The translations under genes and the position numbers were made by a program. Shown in pieces: positions 33,342-41,719 of a stretch of 64,000 bases of DNA. The DNA is from Alphaproteobacteria bacterium. Its GTDB lineage: Bacteria > Pseudomonadota > Alphaproteobacteria > RF32 > CAG-239. The first letter of the stretch is position 1, and each line of letters opens with the position of its first letter. The stretch covers positions 1-64,000 of the forward strand of contig JAGBHO010000054.1 in assembly GCA_017935485.1 (NCBI GenBank), written 5' to 3'. Under the pieces are notes generated by a model. That model made no database searches. It was not told the DNA's origin and was given only the letters and a program-made list of their open reading frames with translations.

Positions 33342-34771
33342 CCAGAAAAATATCTACATTTATCTTTATCGGCCTGATTTTTACCGTCATCGTCTGGATG
33401 TTGGACAAGGCCAGTGTGGTAACCGTCGACTGGCGCAGTTATCATGAGATTTTGTCGGTGCCGGAACTCATGCTTCTGGTATTGATGTTTGTGCTGGTTA
33501 TTGACGTGTGCAACCGGATTTGCCGCAAGATATTCAATTTGCAGGTCAGAGAGGCTTATAAGGCTTCTTATCTGGAAAATGAGATTAAGGAAAATGCCGC
33601 AATTGATGTTCTGGCCGGAAAAATCAGCGAAAAGATCGTTATTGACCGCAAAGATTTTGACAAATCGCTGCTTTTGGTTTTAAGAGCCATGACGGCAATT
33701 ACGGCCGGTGACATGAACGAAGCCCGCTTTCATATTAAAAATCTGAAAAAGGTTATCGGCAATGATCCGATTATTGATGTTTTGAAGATGAAAATTTATA
33801 AGGGCGAGAAAAATTATGACAAGATGGAAGAGCTGTCTGCCAGAATTATGAAAAACAGCGATATTCAAATTGTCGGTATGAAGGCTGCGGTTGAAGCCCA
33901 AATGGAGAAAAAAGAATTCAAAGAAGCTTTGGCGACGGCAAACCGTGCGTTTGAGCTGCGGCAGGATTTGTATTGGATTATCGAGAGCGCGTTTGAGCTG
34001 CGCGCCAAAGCGCAAGACTGGGAAGGCGCTTTGCAGGTGCTTGATGCCGGCCGCAAGAAGAAAATTATTCCGGCCGATAAGTATAAGCGTCTGAAGGCCA
34101 TTATTCTGTTTGAACGGGCCAAGGAATTTCAGAAAGCCGGCGATGAAGTTAATTTCTTCAAATTCTGTTCGCAGGCGGTTGAAGCCGATGATACGCTGGT
34201 TCCGGCAGCCGTGGCTTTGGCGGAGTATTATAAAAATACCGATAATCAGGTGCGCAAGGCGGCTGATATTTTGCTTCGGGTCTGGAAAAAGAATCCGACG
34301 GACGAAGTGGCTTATGCCTATTTGGATTTGTATCATCATAATGATGTTAACGCTAAAATTCAGAATATGGAAAGTCTGGCCATGTCCAATTCTCTCCGCC
34401 CGTCTTTGAACAACAGAATTTTGGCGGAATTGTGCGCCGAGGCCGGTAAATGGAAAAAAGCCAAAGGCGAGCTGGAAATCTTTTTGATTAACAATCCCTG
34501 CACAAAAAGAGTTTGCTCTTTGATTGCGGAGTATGAAGAAGTCTTTAACAAAAACAAAAAGGAAGCAAAATCCTGGAAAGACAAATATAAAAACTGTGCC
34601 GACGATTCCGGCTGGGTTTGTGAAGAATGCGGCGAAAAAACCGCAGAATGGCATTCCGTTTGTCCGAAGTGTAAAGCGTTTGGCGCCGAAAAATGGCACT
34701 TGTATGTGGAACAGGACAAACAGGAATCCGATATGTCCAATGGCGGTTATGAAGATGAAGACGAGGAGTAG
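33338..34771 (+). CDS. hemY: HemY-type TPR inner-membrane protein with C-terminal zinc ribbon
   Basis: The 477 residues begin with two hydrophobic helices (5-24 and 44-60) of the HemY N-terminal domain, followed by helical TPR-like repeats from about 110 to 400. The last 50 residues hold a zinc-ribbon: CEECGEKTAEW then CPKCKAFG, resembling the rubredoxin-type end of LapB. This HemY family is distinct from protoporphyrinogen oxidase of the same name. The function is not settled; a scaffold role beside Mic60 is likely from the conserved pair. The acidic end EDEDEE is unusual. Confidence 0.82.
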   Translation: MTRKISTFIFIGLIFTVIVWMLDKASVVTVDWRSYHEILSVPELMLLVLMFVLVIDVCNRICRKIFNLQVREAYKASYLENEIKENAAIDVLAGKISEKIVIDRKDFDKSLLLVLRAMTAITAGDMNEARFHIKNLKKVIGNDPIIDVLKMKIYKGEKNYDKMEELSARIMKNSDIQIVGMKAAVEAQMEKKEFKEALATANRAFELRQDLYWIIESAFELRAKAQDWEGALQVLDAGRKKKIIPADKYKRLKAIILFERAKEFQKAGDEVNFFKFCSQAVEADDTLVPAAVALAEYYKNTDNQVRKAADILLRVWKKNPTDEVAYAYLDLYHHNDVNAKIQNMESLAMSNSLRPSLNNRILAELCAEAGKWKKAKGELEIFLINNPCTKRVCSLIAEYEEVFNKNKKEAKSWKDKYKNCADDSGWVCEECGEKTAEWHSVCPKCKAFGAEKWHLYVEQDKQESDMSNGGYEDEDEE

Positions 34772-34777
34772 CTGCTG

Positions 34778-36181
34778 ATGAATAATTCCGAGCTCAGAGA
34801 TATCTGGGCAGCGAAATATGCCAATGTTGACCGAACTTTGGCCCGGATGAAAGAAGTCAAGGCAGCGGCAACGGCTTTTAATACCAATGTTGATGCAGTT
34901 CTTAAAATCAGCGGGAAAAAACTGCAGGAGCTGATTGAGAAAACCGGACTGAATTGGGACAGTCTGAATAACATTGAAGAATCGAAGCTTTTGCAGGCTG
35001 CGGACGTGATTAAAGGCGTGTTTAAATGTTTTTCACGCGGGATTGCCGAAGAATGGCTGACGGAAGACAAGGCGGTTTATGACTGGATGGTAGATAATAT
35101 CGGTTATGACCGGCTGCAGATGGGCGGTCAGGGCGGTATTGTGGCTAATGCGCTGGCGGCAGCGGGCGTTTCCAAAGTTTATGCCCATACCAATTCTTTG
35201 CCGAAGTTGCAGGCCGAGCAATTTCTGAAGCTGGACAATCTGGTTTCTTTTGATGAAAACGGTGTCGAAAAACCGGCTTGCCGGATTAACCGCGGGCAGG
35301 ATATTCCGCTTATTCACTGGATTTTGGAATTTGACAAAGGCGATGAGCTGACGGTTGACGGGCATAAGGTTGTTTGTCCGAAGTCAAACCGTTTTATTGC
35401 AACCTATGATCCGTTGAATCTTAATCTGGTGAAAGATGATGCTTTTGTTCGGTTTTCAGAAACTCATCCGATAGATTTTATTGTTTTGTCGGGTTTTCAT
35501 GCCCTGACAGCCAATAAGGGGAGCTGTGCGCTGATTGAGGACGTTTTGCCGCTGATAAAAAGCTGGAAAAGGGTTAATCCGCAGGGAATCGTCCATTTGG
35601 AAGTGGCTTCAACACAGGATGTTGCCGTCAGAAAAGCCATTGTCAGCCAAATTGCGCCGCTGGTTGATTCAATCGGTTTGAACGAGCGTGAGACGATAGA
35701 TGTTCTGCGGGTTATCGGCGAAGAAAAGTTTGCTGCCGAATGTGAGGAGAATACCGACAGCGCCCATATGCTGGAAGCTGTTTTCCGGATTAAGGAAAAG
35801 GTTGGTTGTCCGCGGGTTCAACTGCATATGTTCGGGTTGTATATGACTTTGCAGGACAAAGGTTTTAGGATTAAACCGCAGGAGAATTTGCGCGGCATGT
35901 GTCTGGCAGCCGTAGCGGCGGCCGGAAAAGCCAGTCTGGGCAGAGTTGAAAAACCGGAGGATTTTGTGGTTCGCAAGGATACGCCTGTGAATGACGAGGC
36001 TTTGAATGTTTTGAAAAAAGCGGCGGCATATGCCGGAAATGAAAAACTGGAAGAAGACGGTATTGCCGATTTCAGAGGATATGACCTGATTGCGGTACCG
36101 ACGATTTTGGTTCCGAAGCCGGTGACTTTGGTCGGAATGGGGGATACTATATCTTCTATCTCTCTCGTTGCTTCCCGATAA
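34778..36181 (+). CDS. ADP-dependent phosphofructokinase/glucokinase family protein
   Basis: The 467-residue enzyme matches the ADP-dependent PFK/GLK family known mainly from archaea and animals. Family blocks seen: FNTNVDAVLKI (near 34), MGGQGGIVANALAAAGV (near 113), SLPKLQAEQFL, NRFIATYDPLNL, DFIVLSGFHAL (near 230), and the C-terminal GMGDTISS, whose Asp is the catalytic base. Residues that would separate fructose-6-phosphate from glucose specificity cannot be judged here. It lies 6 bp after hemY and probably shares its transcript. In an alphaproteobacterium this gene suggests horizontal acquisition; base use looks like that of the neighbours, so transfer is not recent. Confidence 0.87.
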   Translation: MNNSELRDIWAAKYANVDRTLARMKEVKAAATAFNTNVDAVLKISGKKLQELIEKTGLNWDSLNNIEESKLLQAADVIKGVFKCFSRGIAEEWLTEDKAVYDWMVDNIGYDRLQMGGQGGIVANALAAAGVSKVYAHTNSLPKLQAEQFLKLDNLVSFDENGVEKPACRINRGQDIPLIHWILEFDKGDELTVDGHKVVCPKSNRFIATYDPLNLNLVKDDAFVRFSETHPIDFIVLSGFHALTANKGSCALIEDVLPLIKSWKRVNPQGIVHLEVASTQDVAVRKAIVSQIAPLVDSIGLNERETIDVLRVIGEEKFAAECEENTDSAHMLEAVFRIKEKVGCPRVQLHMFGLYMTLQDKGFRIKPQENLRGMCLAAVAAAGKASLGRVEKPEDFVVRKDTPVNDEALNVLKKAAAYAGNEKLEEDGIADFRGYDLIAVPTILVPKPVTLVGMGDTISSISLVASR

Positions 36182-36551
36182 AATAAAAAAACGTGTATAA
36201 TGGTCTATTAATACAGAAAAAATCTTTAAGGCTAAGTTACGTACGTCTATGTACGCGCCTGTCGCCTTAAAGATTTTTTCTTATTACTAGCCTCATTCTC
36301 CACGTTTTTTTACAGCGGCTTAGAATGACGCTAATATCGGAAATTCTTTTTGTACACGTCGTCGAAAAAGAATGGCGTAGCACAAGCCCTTATCAAACTT
36401 TTTAATAAAAACCGCGCTCTCCTAATACAGAAAAAGAAAATCCGGCTAAGTTACGTACGTCTGTGTACGCGCCTGTCGCCGGATTTTCTTTTTCTTATTA
36501 TCCGTCGTGTCTATCGCGTTTTTTACAGCGGCTTGAAAAAGTATTTTTGTT
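36182..36551. repeat. GTAC-apex palindromic elements downstream of the ADP-kinase gene
   Basis: Two stem-loops with perfect 18-bp stems: 36215-36232 with 36264-36281, and 36429-36446 with 36478-36495. Their 31-nt loops differ at one base, but the stems differ at seven positions, each compensated on the other arm. Each is enclosed by looser outer arms (AAAAAAACGTG near 36186 with CACGTTTTTTT near 36301). Between them a 9-bp hairpin pairs 36343-36351 with 36365-36373. The apex of each loop is GTAC-6 nt-GTAC. The elements probably also terminate transcription. No gene is seen. Confidence 0.85.
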
Positions 36552-37070
36552 TCATTTTTCCAGGGTTATGTATTCCGGCGGGATAAATCCCTTACTCAGA
36601 ATCAGAATATAATGGCGGAGCATATTATAGGGCGATCCGTAGGCTTCGCTGCACTGGTGCCAATTCAATGGTGAGGTGTCAATTTCAGCCGGATTTTTTA
36701 TCTTATAAACGTTTTCAAAATCAATATCGGTTTTGGCTGTTTCTGAATTGTCTTTGCAGTAAATCATCTCTACCAGCCTGTCTTTCATGAGATCATCAAG
36801 TTCAAACGAAATCACTGTGGCATTGTGTACCAGATAATCCAGATATGGGTGTTCATAGTCCTCAATCGGTGCTTTCTCGGTTAGGCAACTGATTGACCTT
36901 GTCCGTCCCGGCAAAGTCTTTTCCAGATATTTTTTGATGTCTTCGAAATCTGTAGAACCGGCTTTGCGGGCATACATTTCAAGTTGTTTCGGATTTGGAT
37001 TTGCCGCTACCGACAAATACCCCTCTTGCAGAATTTTATCGGCATGGTAAGTGTAGCAGTACAATTTCAT
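36552..37070 (-). CDS. Orphan protein, paralogue of its upstream neighbour
   Basis: The 172-residue protein is not recognised. It shares the plan of 37099-37629: MKLY.Y at the start, a G.LS.A.NP block near 20, GR.R.I near 55, an I.FEL/I.NL strand near 93, an IDTSP..W..C block near 125 and a YILILSKGFIPPEYITLEK end. The N-terminal LYxY followed by a G/L-rich turn faintly resembles the start of ADP-ribosyltransferase-like folds, but no catalytic triad is evident. It is the last gene of the 40232-36552 operon. Confidence 0.65.
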   Translation of the reverse strand: MKLYCYTYHADKILQEGYLSVAANPNPKQLEMYARKAGSTDFEDIKKYLEKTLPGRTRSISCLTEKAPIEDYEHPYLDYLVHNATVISFELDDLMKDRLVEMIYCKDNSETAKTDIDFENVYKIKNPAEIDTSPLNWHQCSEAYGSPYNMLRHYILILSKGFIPPEYITLEK

Positions 37071-37098
37071 TGCTTTTTCCTCTTTAGGTAAGTTTTTT

Positions 37099-37629
37099 TT
37101 ATTTCTCCAGCGTTATGTATTTCGGAGGGATAATTCCGTCTTTGATGACAATCAGATAATAAGGAACAACGGAAAACCGCAAGCCCAGCTTTTCATCACA
37201 AACCGACCAGTCTACCGGAGAGGTATCAATATCGTTGATTGAGGCCAATTTTATCAGACGTTCATCAACATCCTGTGGCAAATCTTTATCTAAATCCGGC
37301 CGGATTGCCGGACTGACATAAACAGCTTCAATCAAGCCTGCTTTTTGTAAGCCGTTCAGATTGATTGAGAATAAATCAGCGTTTTCAATAAAAGGTTTGA
37401 ACATATTGATACTTTTGTCCGTCCATTGTATCGGTTCTGAAAAACCGCGAATGGCACGGCTGCGGCCGCTAAAACAACTCTCCATCCATTGGACAATTCC
37501 GGCATGAGTTGTTTCTCCGCCGGTGCGCTTGTAATAATAACTTAAGTCGGCATCAGGATTCATGGCAAAAGACAAGATTCCCCCGGTTAGTGCCGAATTT
37601 CCTTTGGTAATGTAATGATAAAGCTTCAT
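37099..37629 (-). CDS. Orphan protein, paralogue of its downstream neighbour
   Basis: The 176-residue relative of 36552-37070 is about one-third identical by eye, with the strongest matches at both ends (LYHYITKGNSALTGGILSFA, then IPPKYITLEK) and in the IDTSPVDWSVCDE segment. No signal peptide or membrane helix. The ATG follows AGGGAAAAAA; the gene begins 10 bp after the HEGTH protein. The tandem duplicates differ enough to suggest separate roles. Function unknown. Confidence 0.65.
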   Translation of the reverse strand: MKLYHYITKGNSALTGGILSFAMNPDADLSYYYKRTGGETTHAGIVQWMESCFSGRSRAIRGFSEPIQWTDKSINMFKPFIENADLFSINLNGLQKAGLIEAVYVSPAIRPDLDKDLPQDVDERLIKLASINDIDTSPVDWSVCDEKLGLRFSVVPYYLIVIKDGIIPPKYITLEK

Positions 37630-37639
37630 TTTTTTTCCC

Positions 37640-38689
37640 TTATTTAGAACGATATTGCGTCAGCTTAGCCATTGAAAAAGCCTTGTTGTGAATCCTCTTT
37701 GCTTCCTTGCTGTCTGCATTCTGGTCTTTTTCAATTCCGGTTTTTTCGCTGAACTGTTGTTCCATATATTCCTGTAGCCCGTGAGCGTGGGTTTCGCCCG
37801 GCTGCATGGCGTATAAGTCTTTATAGCTGACAGATTCCTTATCGTTAATCTCGTTTTCATACAAAGTCACATTGTTCATATCGCAGTCGAAAATCCGTTT
37901 AATCAGCGGATTGTCAAAATCTTCACAGTCCTGCCGCAGGTGTGTTCCCTCATGAAACAAAACCGACATCGCAAAAAAATTATCGCTTGTCTGCAGACGT
38001 TCTTCGTTAAAATAAATTTTGCCTTTATGATAATAAGCCGCATTGATATGCGCATTCTCATTCAGACCGGTGTTTTTCTGTCTGGCTTTTTCTTGTTCCT
38101 CTGTAAAAAATTCAATCTGCGGCGCTGCGCCGTACACATATTTGAAAATATTCGCCGCCTTCCGGATAACGTCTTTTTTATCATCCAAAGATGTTTCCTC
38201 CCAGTTTTTCATTCTATCGGTAATCTCCGGTTGGTTTGCAATCAAAGCGGCGTAACGGTCGGCTTGTTTCTTTTCCTTATCCCAAAAACTTTTCGGAAAA
38301 TCCATGTTGAACAGGCAGGCTCTGATATTTTCTTCATTCTTTTGGCAGATTTCCATTGTTTCATTGACGGTCTGCCGCCGCGGAAATAAGATTTCCATAT
38401 ATTCAATTTTCTGCTCAAGCGGCAGTTCTGCAACCTGTTTGACCGTCATTGCGGAAAATTGTTCTGCTTTTTGTTGCTTGAGTTTTTGCCGTACCTGATA
38501 AAGGGATCGGTGTTTGGCTACAATCTCGTTAAAATCATTCAAAGAGATTTTTTCCAAACCGTTGTCGGCAATAATTTTGCTGATACGTTCTTCATCTTTG
38601 TCTGAAAACGGCGTAAACGAAACATTGCCGTCATCATTCAGCGCAATACGGCATTTATCCATTAAATCTTCAAATTCGTTTATATTCAT
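37640..38689 (-). CDS. HExxH-motif orphan protein (HEGTH)
   Basis: The 349-residue protein is mostly helical and charged, with VLFHEGTHLRQ near residue 250, a zincin-type HExxH, and a possible third ligand in QPGETHAHGLQEYM about 50 residues later. No signal peptide is visible. The ATG at 38689, ten bases after GGAG, is preferred to a longer start. It lies third of five in a minus-strand operon beside a second HExxH gene (38946-40232). A zinc protease acting on an unknown target is plausible; the family was not recognised and catalysis is inferred from the motif alone. Confidence 0.65.
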   Translation of the reverse strand: MNINEFEDLMDKCRIALNDDGNVSFTPFSDKDEERISKIIADNGLEKISLNDFNEIVAKHRSLYQVRQKLKQQKAEQFSAMTVKQVAELPLEQKIEYMEILFPRRQTVNETMEICQKNEENIRACLFNMDFPKSFWDKEKKQADRYAALIANQPEITDRMKNWEETSLDDKKDVIRKAANIFKYVYGAAPQIEFFTEEQEKARQKNTGLNENAHINAAYYHKGKIYFNEERLQTSDNFFAMSVLFHEGTHLRQDCEDFDNPLIKRIFDCDMNNVTLYENEINDKESVSYKDLYAMQPGETHAHGLQEYMEQQFSEKTGIEKDQNADSKEAKRIHNKAFSMAKLTQYRSK

Positions 38690-38712
38690 GGCTTGCTCCC
38701 TAATATCAATAT

Positions 38713-38929
38713 TTATCCGCCGCGTTGCTGTTTCGCTTGTAAAATAGACCATTTGGCATCTTCGGTTTGGCTTTCTGCTATTTTTTTATGTTTGTCGGAA
38801 ACTTCTCCGCTGCGGGAATCTCCGGTCTTGCCCAAATCGTCCTTTTTTTTCTTCGTTGTTTTCTTCCGTTACCGGTACGGCTTCAAATTCGCCGGTTTCC
38901 GGATTAAGTTCCAAAGTTACACCCCGCAT
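38713..38929 (-). pseudogene. Small acidic gene interrupted by one base in an A8 run
   Basis: From the ATG at 38929 (GGAG eight bases before) the frame runs MRGVTLELNPETGEFEAV and onward, then meets eight A residues (38843-38850, T on the plus strand) and stops at 38786 after 47 codons. Dropping one A restores a 71-codon frame to 38713 with a typical charged composition (DDLGKTGDSRSGEVSDKHKK). The total length is 217 nt, exactly one base more than 72 codons. So it is either a frameshift mutation, a sequencing error, a slippage-rescued gene or phase variation. It lies between the two HExxH genes. Confidence 0.65.
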
Positions 38930-38945
38930 ATTTTCTTCTCCTTAA

Positions 38946-40232
38946 TTAAGGCTTCCCATCTATCTTTTGTTCCCGCATTCTGTTCAGAAGCGCGACGTTG
39001 AGTTTGTCTTGTCCCTGCGGTTCCCGCCGTTTGTCCGCGGCTGCCGATTTTTCTGGTGTCGGATTTGTCTTTTCCTCTCTGATTCCTCTCAGCGCAGCTA
39101 GTTTGCCGTGTACTTCCGCAATTTTTGCAACAATATCAGTCTGTGCTGTCAATACTTCCTTGAGTTTGTTGTCACTGTTGATGTAGCTGTCAATATTCGA
39201 AAAATTTCCCTGGGCCATGCAGCATTGCACGATGTCATTATCTGCCAGGTCTGCCGGAGAAATATGTTCTTGTTGTATCAGTTTTTGAAAGCCGGTTAAT
39301 TGCTCTCTGCTAAATTCGATTTCTGCCGTCAATTTGCAGGTCAGTTTCAGCAATTCGGCATCTCCGTCCGGTATTTTATCTGGATCTTGAGCGTATTCCG
39401 CCAGTTTTTTGTAAGTGTTCGGCATCAGATAAGTCATTGCTCCGCCTTTGATTGCTCGCTCGTAAGGCAGAGTATTTTTATCATGAACGGATTTGTGCAG
39501 AACGTCTATGGTATATCCCATTTTAGAACGCTGCATGTTATAAATGTCAAAGATTGTTTGGGCATGAGCCGGATGTTCTTTCATGACTTTCAGCAGAGCA
39601 AAAGCATCACATTTTCGTTCGTCGGTTGTTCCCATGGCCATGTGGATGCTTTCGTGGTACAAGCCGCGTTTCAGGAGAATTTCCGAGCGTTCCTGTGGCG
39701 GAATACGATTGAACGCCGCCAGAGTTTCCTGTGGCAGACCATTCAGATTACGCGGTAAATCAGAGGCTTCTTTGGGTTCCAGACATAAAAGTTGCATATT
39801 GCCGATATGCCGGTCAAAAAAATTGGTATTGGATTGAGAATTATTATAAATCGCGTCTGCATAGAATTGTTCACGTGTTGTATTGCCCCAGAGAATATCG
39901 TTTTTGTTTTGTTCATAGGAAAAAGGTGCGCCATGTTGCTGAAGAAAATCAAATACGACGTGGGCTTTTGCTTCTTTGTCGCTCATTGACGGTTGGTTTT
40001 GTTTGTAGTGGGAAAAGGCGTTTGCAAAACTGACGGCATCGGCAATTACAATATTGTCGGACAATCCGATATCAGCGTCTTTTTGCATTGTTCCGGCATT
40101 ATAATTTTCTGCTTCGGCAGAAACAGCAAGGTTTGACCGTTCGGCAGCAACAATCATCGCCAATTTCCGCGGGTAATTCCGATAAATATCAATAAATCGG
40201 CTGTAGTTTTTTTCTGTTTCCGAATTTATCAT
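38946..40232 (-). CDS. HExxH-motif orphan protein (HESIH)
   Basis: The 428-residue protein has LYHESIHMAMGTTDERKCDAFALL near residue 190: HESIH as zinc-binding pair and DE/CDA some ten residues on, where many zincins place the third ligand. The N-terminal half is polar; the last 60 residues are rich in Pro, Lys, Glu and Gln, like a disordered tail. No signal peptide or membrane helix. It is first of the five-gene minus-strand unit, divergent from rbfA with a 240-bp spacer that shows no clear promoter. Not recognised as a family; a protease or secreted effector is possible. Confidence 0.68.
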   Translation of the reverse strand: MINSETEKNYSRFIDIYRNYPRKLAMIVAAERSNLAVSAEAENYNAGTMQKDADIGLSDNIVIADAVSFANAFSHYKQNQPSMSDKEAKAHVVFDFLQQHGAPFSYEQNKNDILWGNTTREQFYADAIYNNSQSNTNFFDRHIGNMQLLCLEPKEASDLPRNLNGLPQETLAAFNRIPPQERSEILLKRGLYHESIHMAMGTTDERKCDAFALLKVMKEHPAHAQTIFDIYNMQRSKMGYTIDVLHKSVHDKNTLPYERAIKGGAMTYLMPNTYKKLAEYAQDPDKIPDGDAELLKLTCKLTAEIEFSREQLTGFQKLIQQEHISPADLADNDIVQCCMAQGNFSNIDSYINSDNKLKEVLTAQTDIVAKIAEVHGKLAALRGIREEKTNPTPEKSAAADKRREPQGQDKLNVALLNRMREQKIDGKP

Positions 40233-40472
40233 AGGTTTGCGCCTTTGGGAGTCAGTTATAATGATAGTTTATCATATTTGGAATATAGAGGCAATGGCTA
40301 TGTTTTGCGGTCGGGACGGCCGGCGGAGATTGATGAATATGTTTAGGTGGAACGAGGTTATCGGTTTTTTATTAAGACGATAACGGGATTGGTGTTGCCA
40401 TTGCGATTTTGCTTGCAATTCGGCAGATTAAATGTATATATAATTCTAATTGATTGATACAGGAGAAAGAAA

Positions 40473-40853
40473 ATGGCAGAGAAAGAACCCTCGCAACGAC
40501 AGCTTAGGGTCGGGCAGGAGATTAAGAAGATTTTGGCCGGTTTTATTGACCATGGCGAAATCAGAAACCTGGAAGGGATTCATACCATGGTTACAATTAC
40601 CGAGGTGCGGGTTTCTCTGGATTTGAAATATGCCTCGGTTTACCTGATGACGACGAACGGCGAACATCTTAAAGAGGTATTGGACGGTTTGCAGCTGGCG
40701 GCCAATTATCTGCGCAAGCAGGTCGCCGGAAAACTTCAGCTGCGTTATGCACCCGAGCTTGTTTTTAAGGTTGATGATACGTTTGAACAGGTTGACAAGA
40801 TTGAGCGGCTGCTCAGAGATCCCAAGGTTCAGGAAGACTTGAACAAGGAATGA
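40473..40853 (+). CDS. rbfA: Ribosome-binding factor A
   Basis: RbfA helps mature the 30S subunit. The 126 residues fit the family: RQLRVGQEIKKILAGF at the start, VTITEVRVSLDLKYASVYL (KH-like fold, near 40-60) and LRYAPELVFKVDDTFEQVDKIERLL at the end. In many alphaproteobacteria truB follows directly; here two orphan genes intervene, but rbfA, truB, rpsO and pnp keep their order. Confidence 0.95.
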   Translation: MAEKEPSQRQLRVGQEIKKILAGFIDHGEIRNLEGIHTMVTITEVRVSLDLKYASVYLMTTNGEHLKEVLDGLQLAANYLRKQVAGKLQLRYAPELVFKVDDTFEQVDKIERLLRDPKVQEDLNKE

Positions 40854-40863
40854 AAAAAACATT

Positions 40864-40889
40864 AAAGCACTTTTCGGAGTGCTTTTTTT
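40864..40889 (+). terminator. Terminator after rbfA
   Basis: AAAGCACT (40864-40871) pairs with AGTGCTTT (40878-40885), followed by TTTT. It separates rbfA from the orphan gene, which therefore needs its own promoter. Confidence 0.85.
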
Positions 40890-40955
40890 GTTGCCGGAAT
40901 AAAAATATTGGGTTATGCAGGATGTCTGAAATTAATTATTAAAATTTATTATAAG

Positions 40956-41606
40956 ATGAAAAATAAATTATTAGAGCGGGTTCCCAGAAAGTGTTTTGCC
41001 GATCGTTGCGAGATTGTCGGACAGGGGGGCAAAAAGTATCTTAAAATTTTTGTTTCTAAAGGCAGAGGACGGTGCAACAGGATTTTTGCCGAAGGAAAAG
41101 AGATTTTATGCGAAGGAAATATTTATTGCTGTTATCAAAGTGACGGATCTTATATTCTTTGTTATTTTGATTCCGAAAAAAGACAAATATTAACGGTAAG
41201 CAAGCCGTGCCATAGTCATTTTTTGAAAAATACGTTTTTGTTTTTTAAGAAAAGAAGCATTTGGTATTGTTTTGATTTGCAATGTCGGGAATATCTGCGG
41301 CTCGGCGTTTTGCGGGAAGAAGGTTTTTGGATGCCGCCGCGTGACAGGCTGAGAGGAGGCTGCAGTTCCGTGGACGTTTATTTCTTTTATAACGGTGAGT
41401 TTGTTAAGAAACATTGTGAACGGGTTGTAAAGGTCATAGGCAGGGACCTGTATTTTATGAAAAACGGAAGAACGGTTTCCGTGTTGACGGGTTTTGGCAT
41501 GGACGGACAGGTTCCTGCGGTCGGGAAGTTTGTTTCTGATATTCCCGTTGAAGAGGTCGGTTTGTTTTTTCCGACCAAAGGAATTTATAAAAAACTGTTT
41601 TATTAG
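40956..41606 (+). CDS. Orphan beta-rich protein 1
   Basis: The 216-residue protein is rich in Cys, Phe, Tyr and Lys with alternating hydrophobic strands (YLKIFVSKGRGR, GSYILCYFDSEKRQIL, IWYCFDLQCREYL), suggesting a beta-propeller-like or repeat fold. No family is recognised. There is no Shine-Dalgarno sequence; instead ATTATTAA lies 13 nt before the ATG, as before several other orphans in this stretch. The start at 40956 is preferred to one 16 codons upstream. It follows a terminator and is flanked by core genes. Function unknown. Confidence 0.6.
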   Translation: MKNKLLERVPRKCFADRCEIVGQGGKKYLKIFVSKGRGRCNRIFAEGKEILCEGNIYCCYQSDGSYILCYFDSEKRQILTVSKPCHSHFLKNTFLFFKKRSIWYCFDLQCREYLRLGVLREEGFWMPPRDRLRGGCSSVDVYFFYNGEFVKKHCERVVKVIGRDLYFMKNGRTVSVLTGFGMDGQVPAVGKFVSDIPVEEVGLFFPTKGIYKKLFY

Positions 41607-41719
41607 AAAAAAGGGCGTGTTCTGCGGAATGCGTCTTTTTTGTTGCCTTTCGGTTTTTTGTGTGATAGCTCTGATTCTTAATATGAGATTATTTTGAATA
41701 ATTATTAAAAGCATAATGT

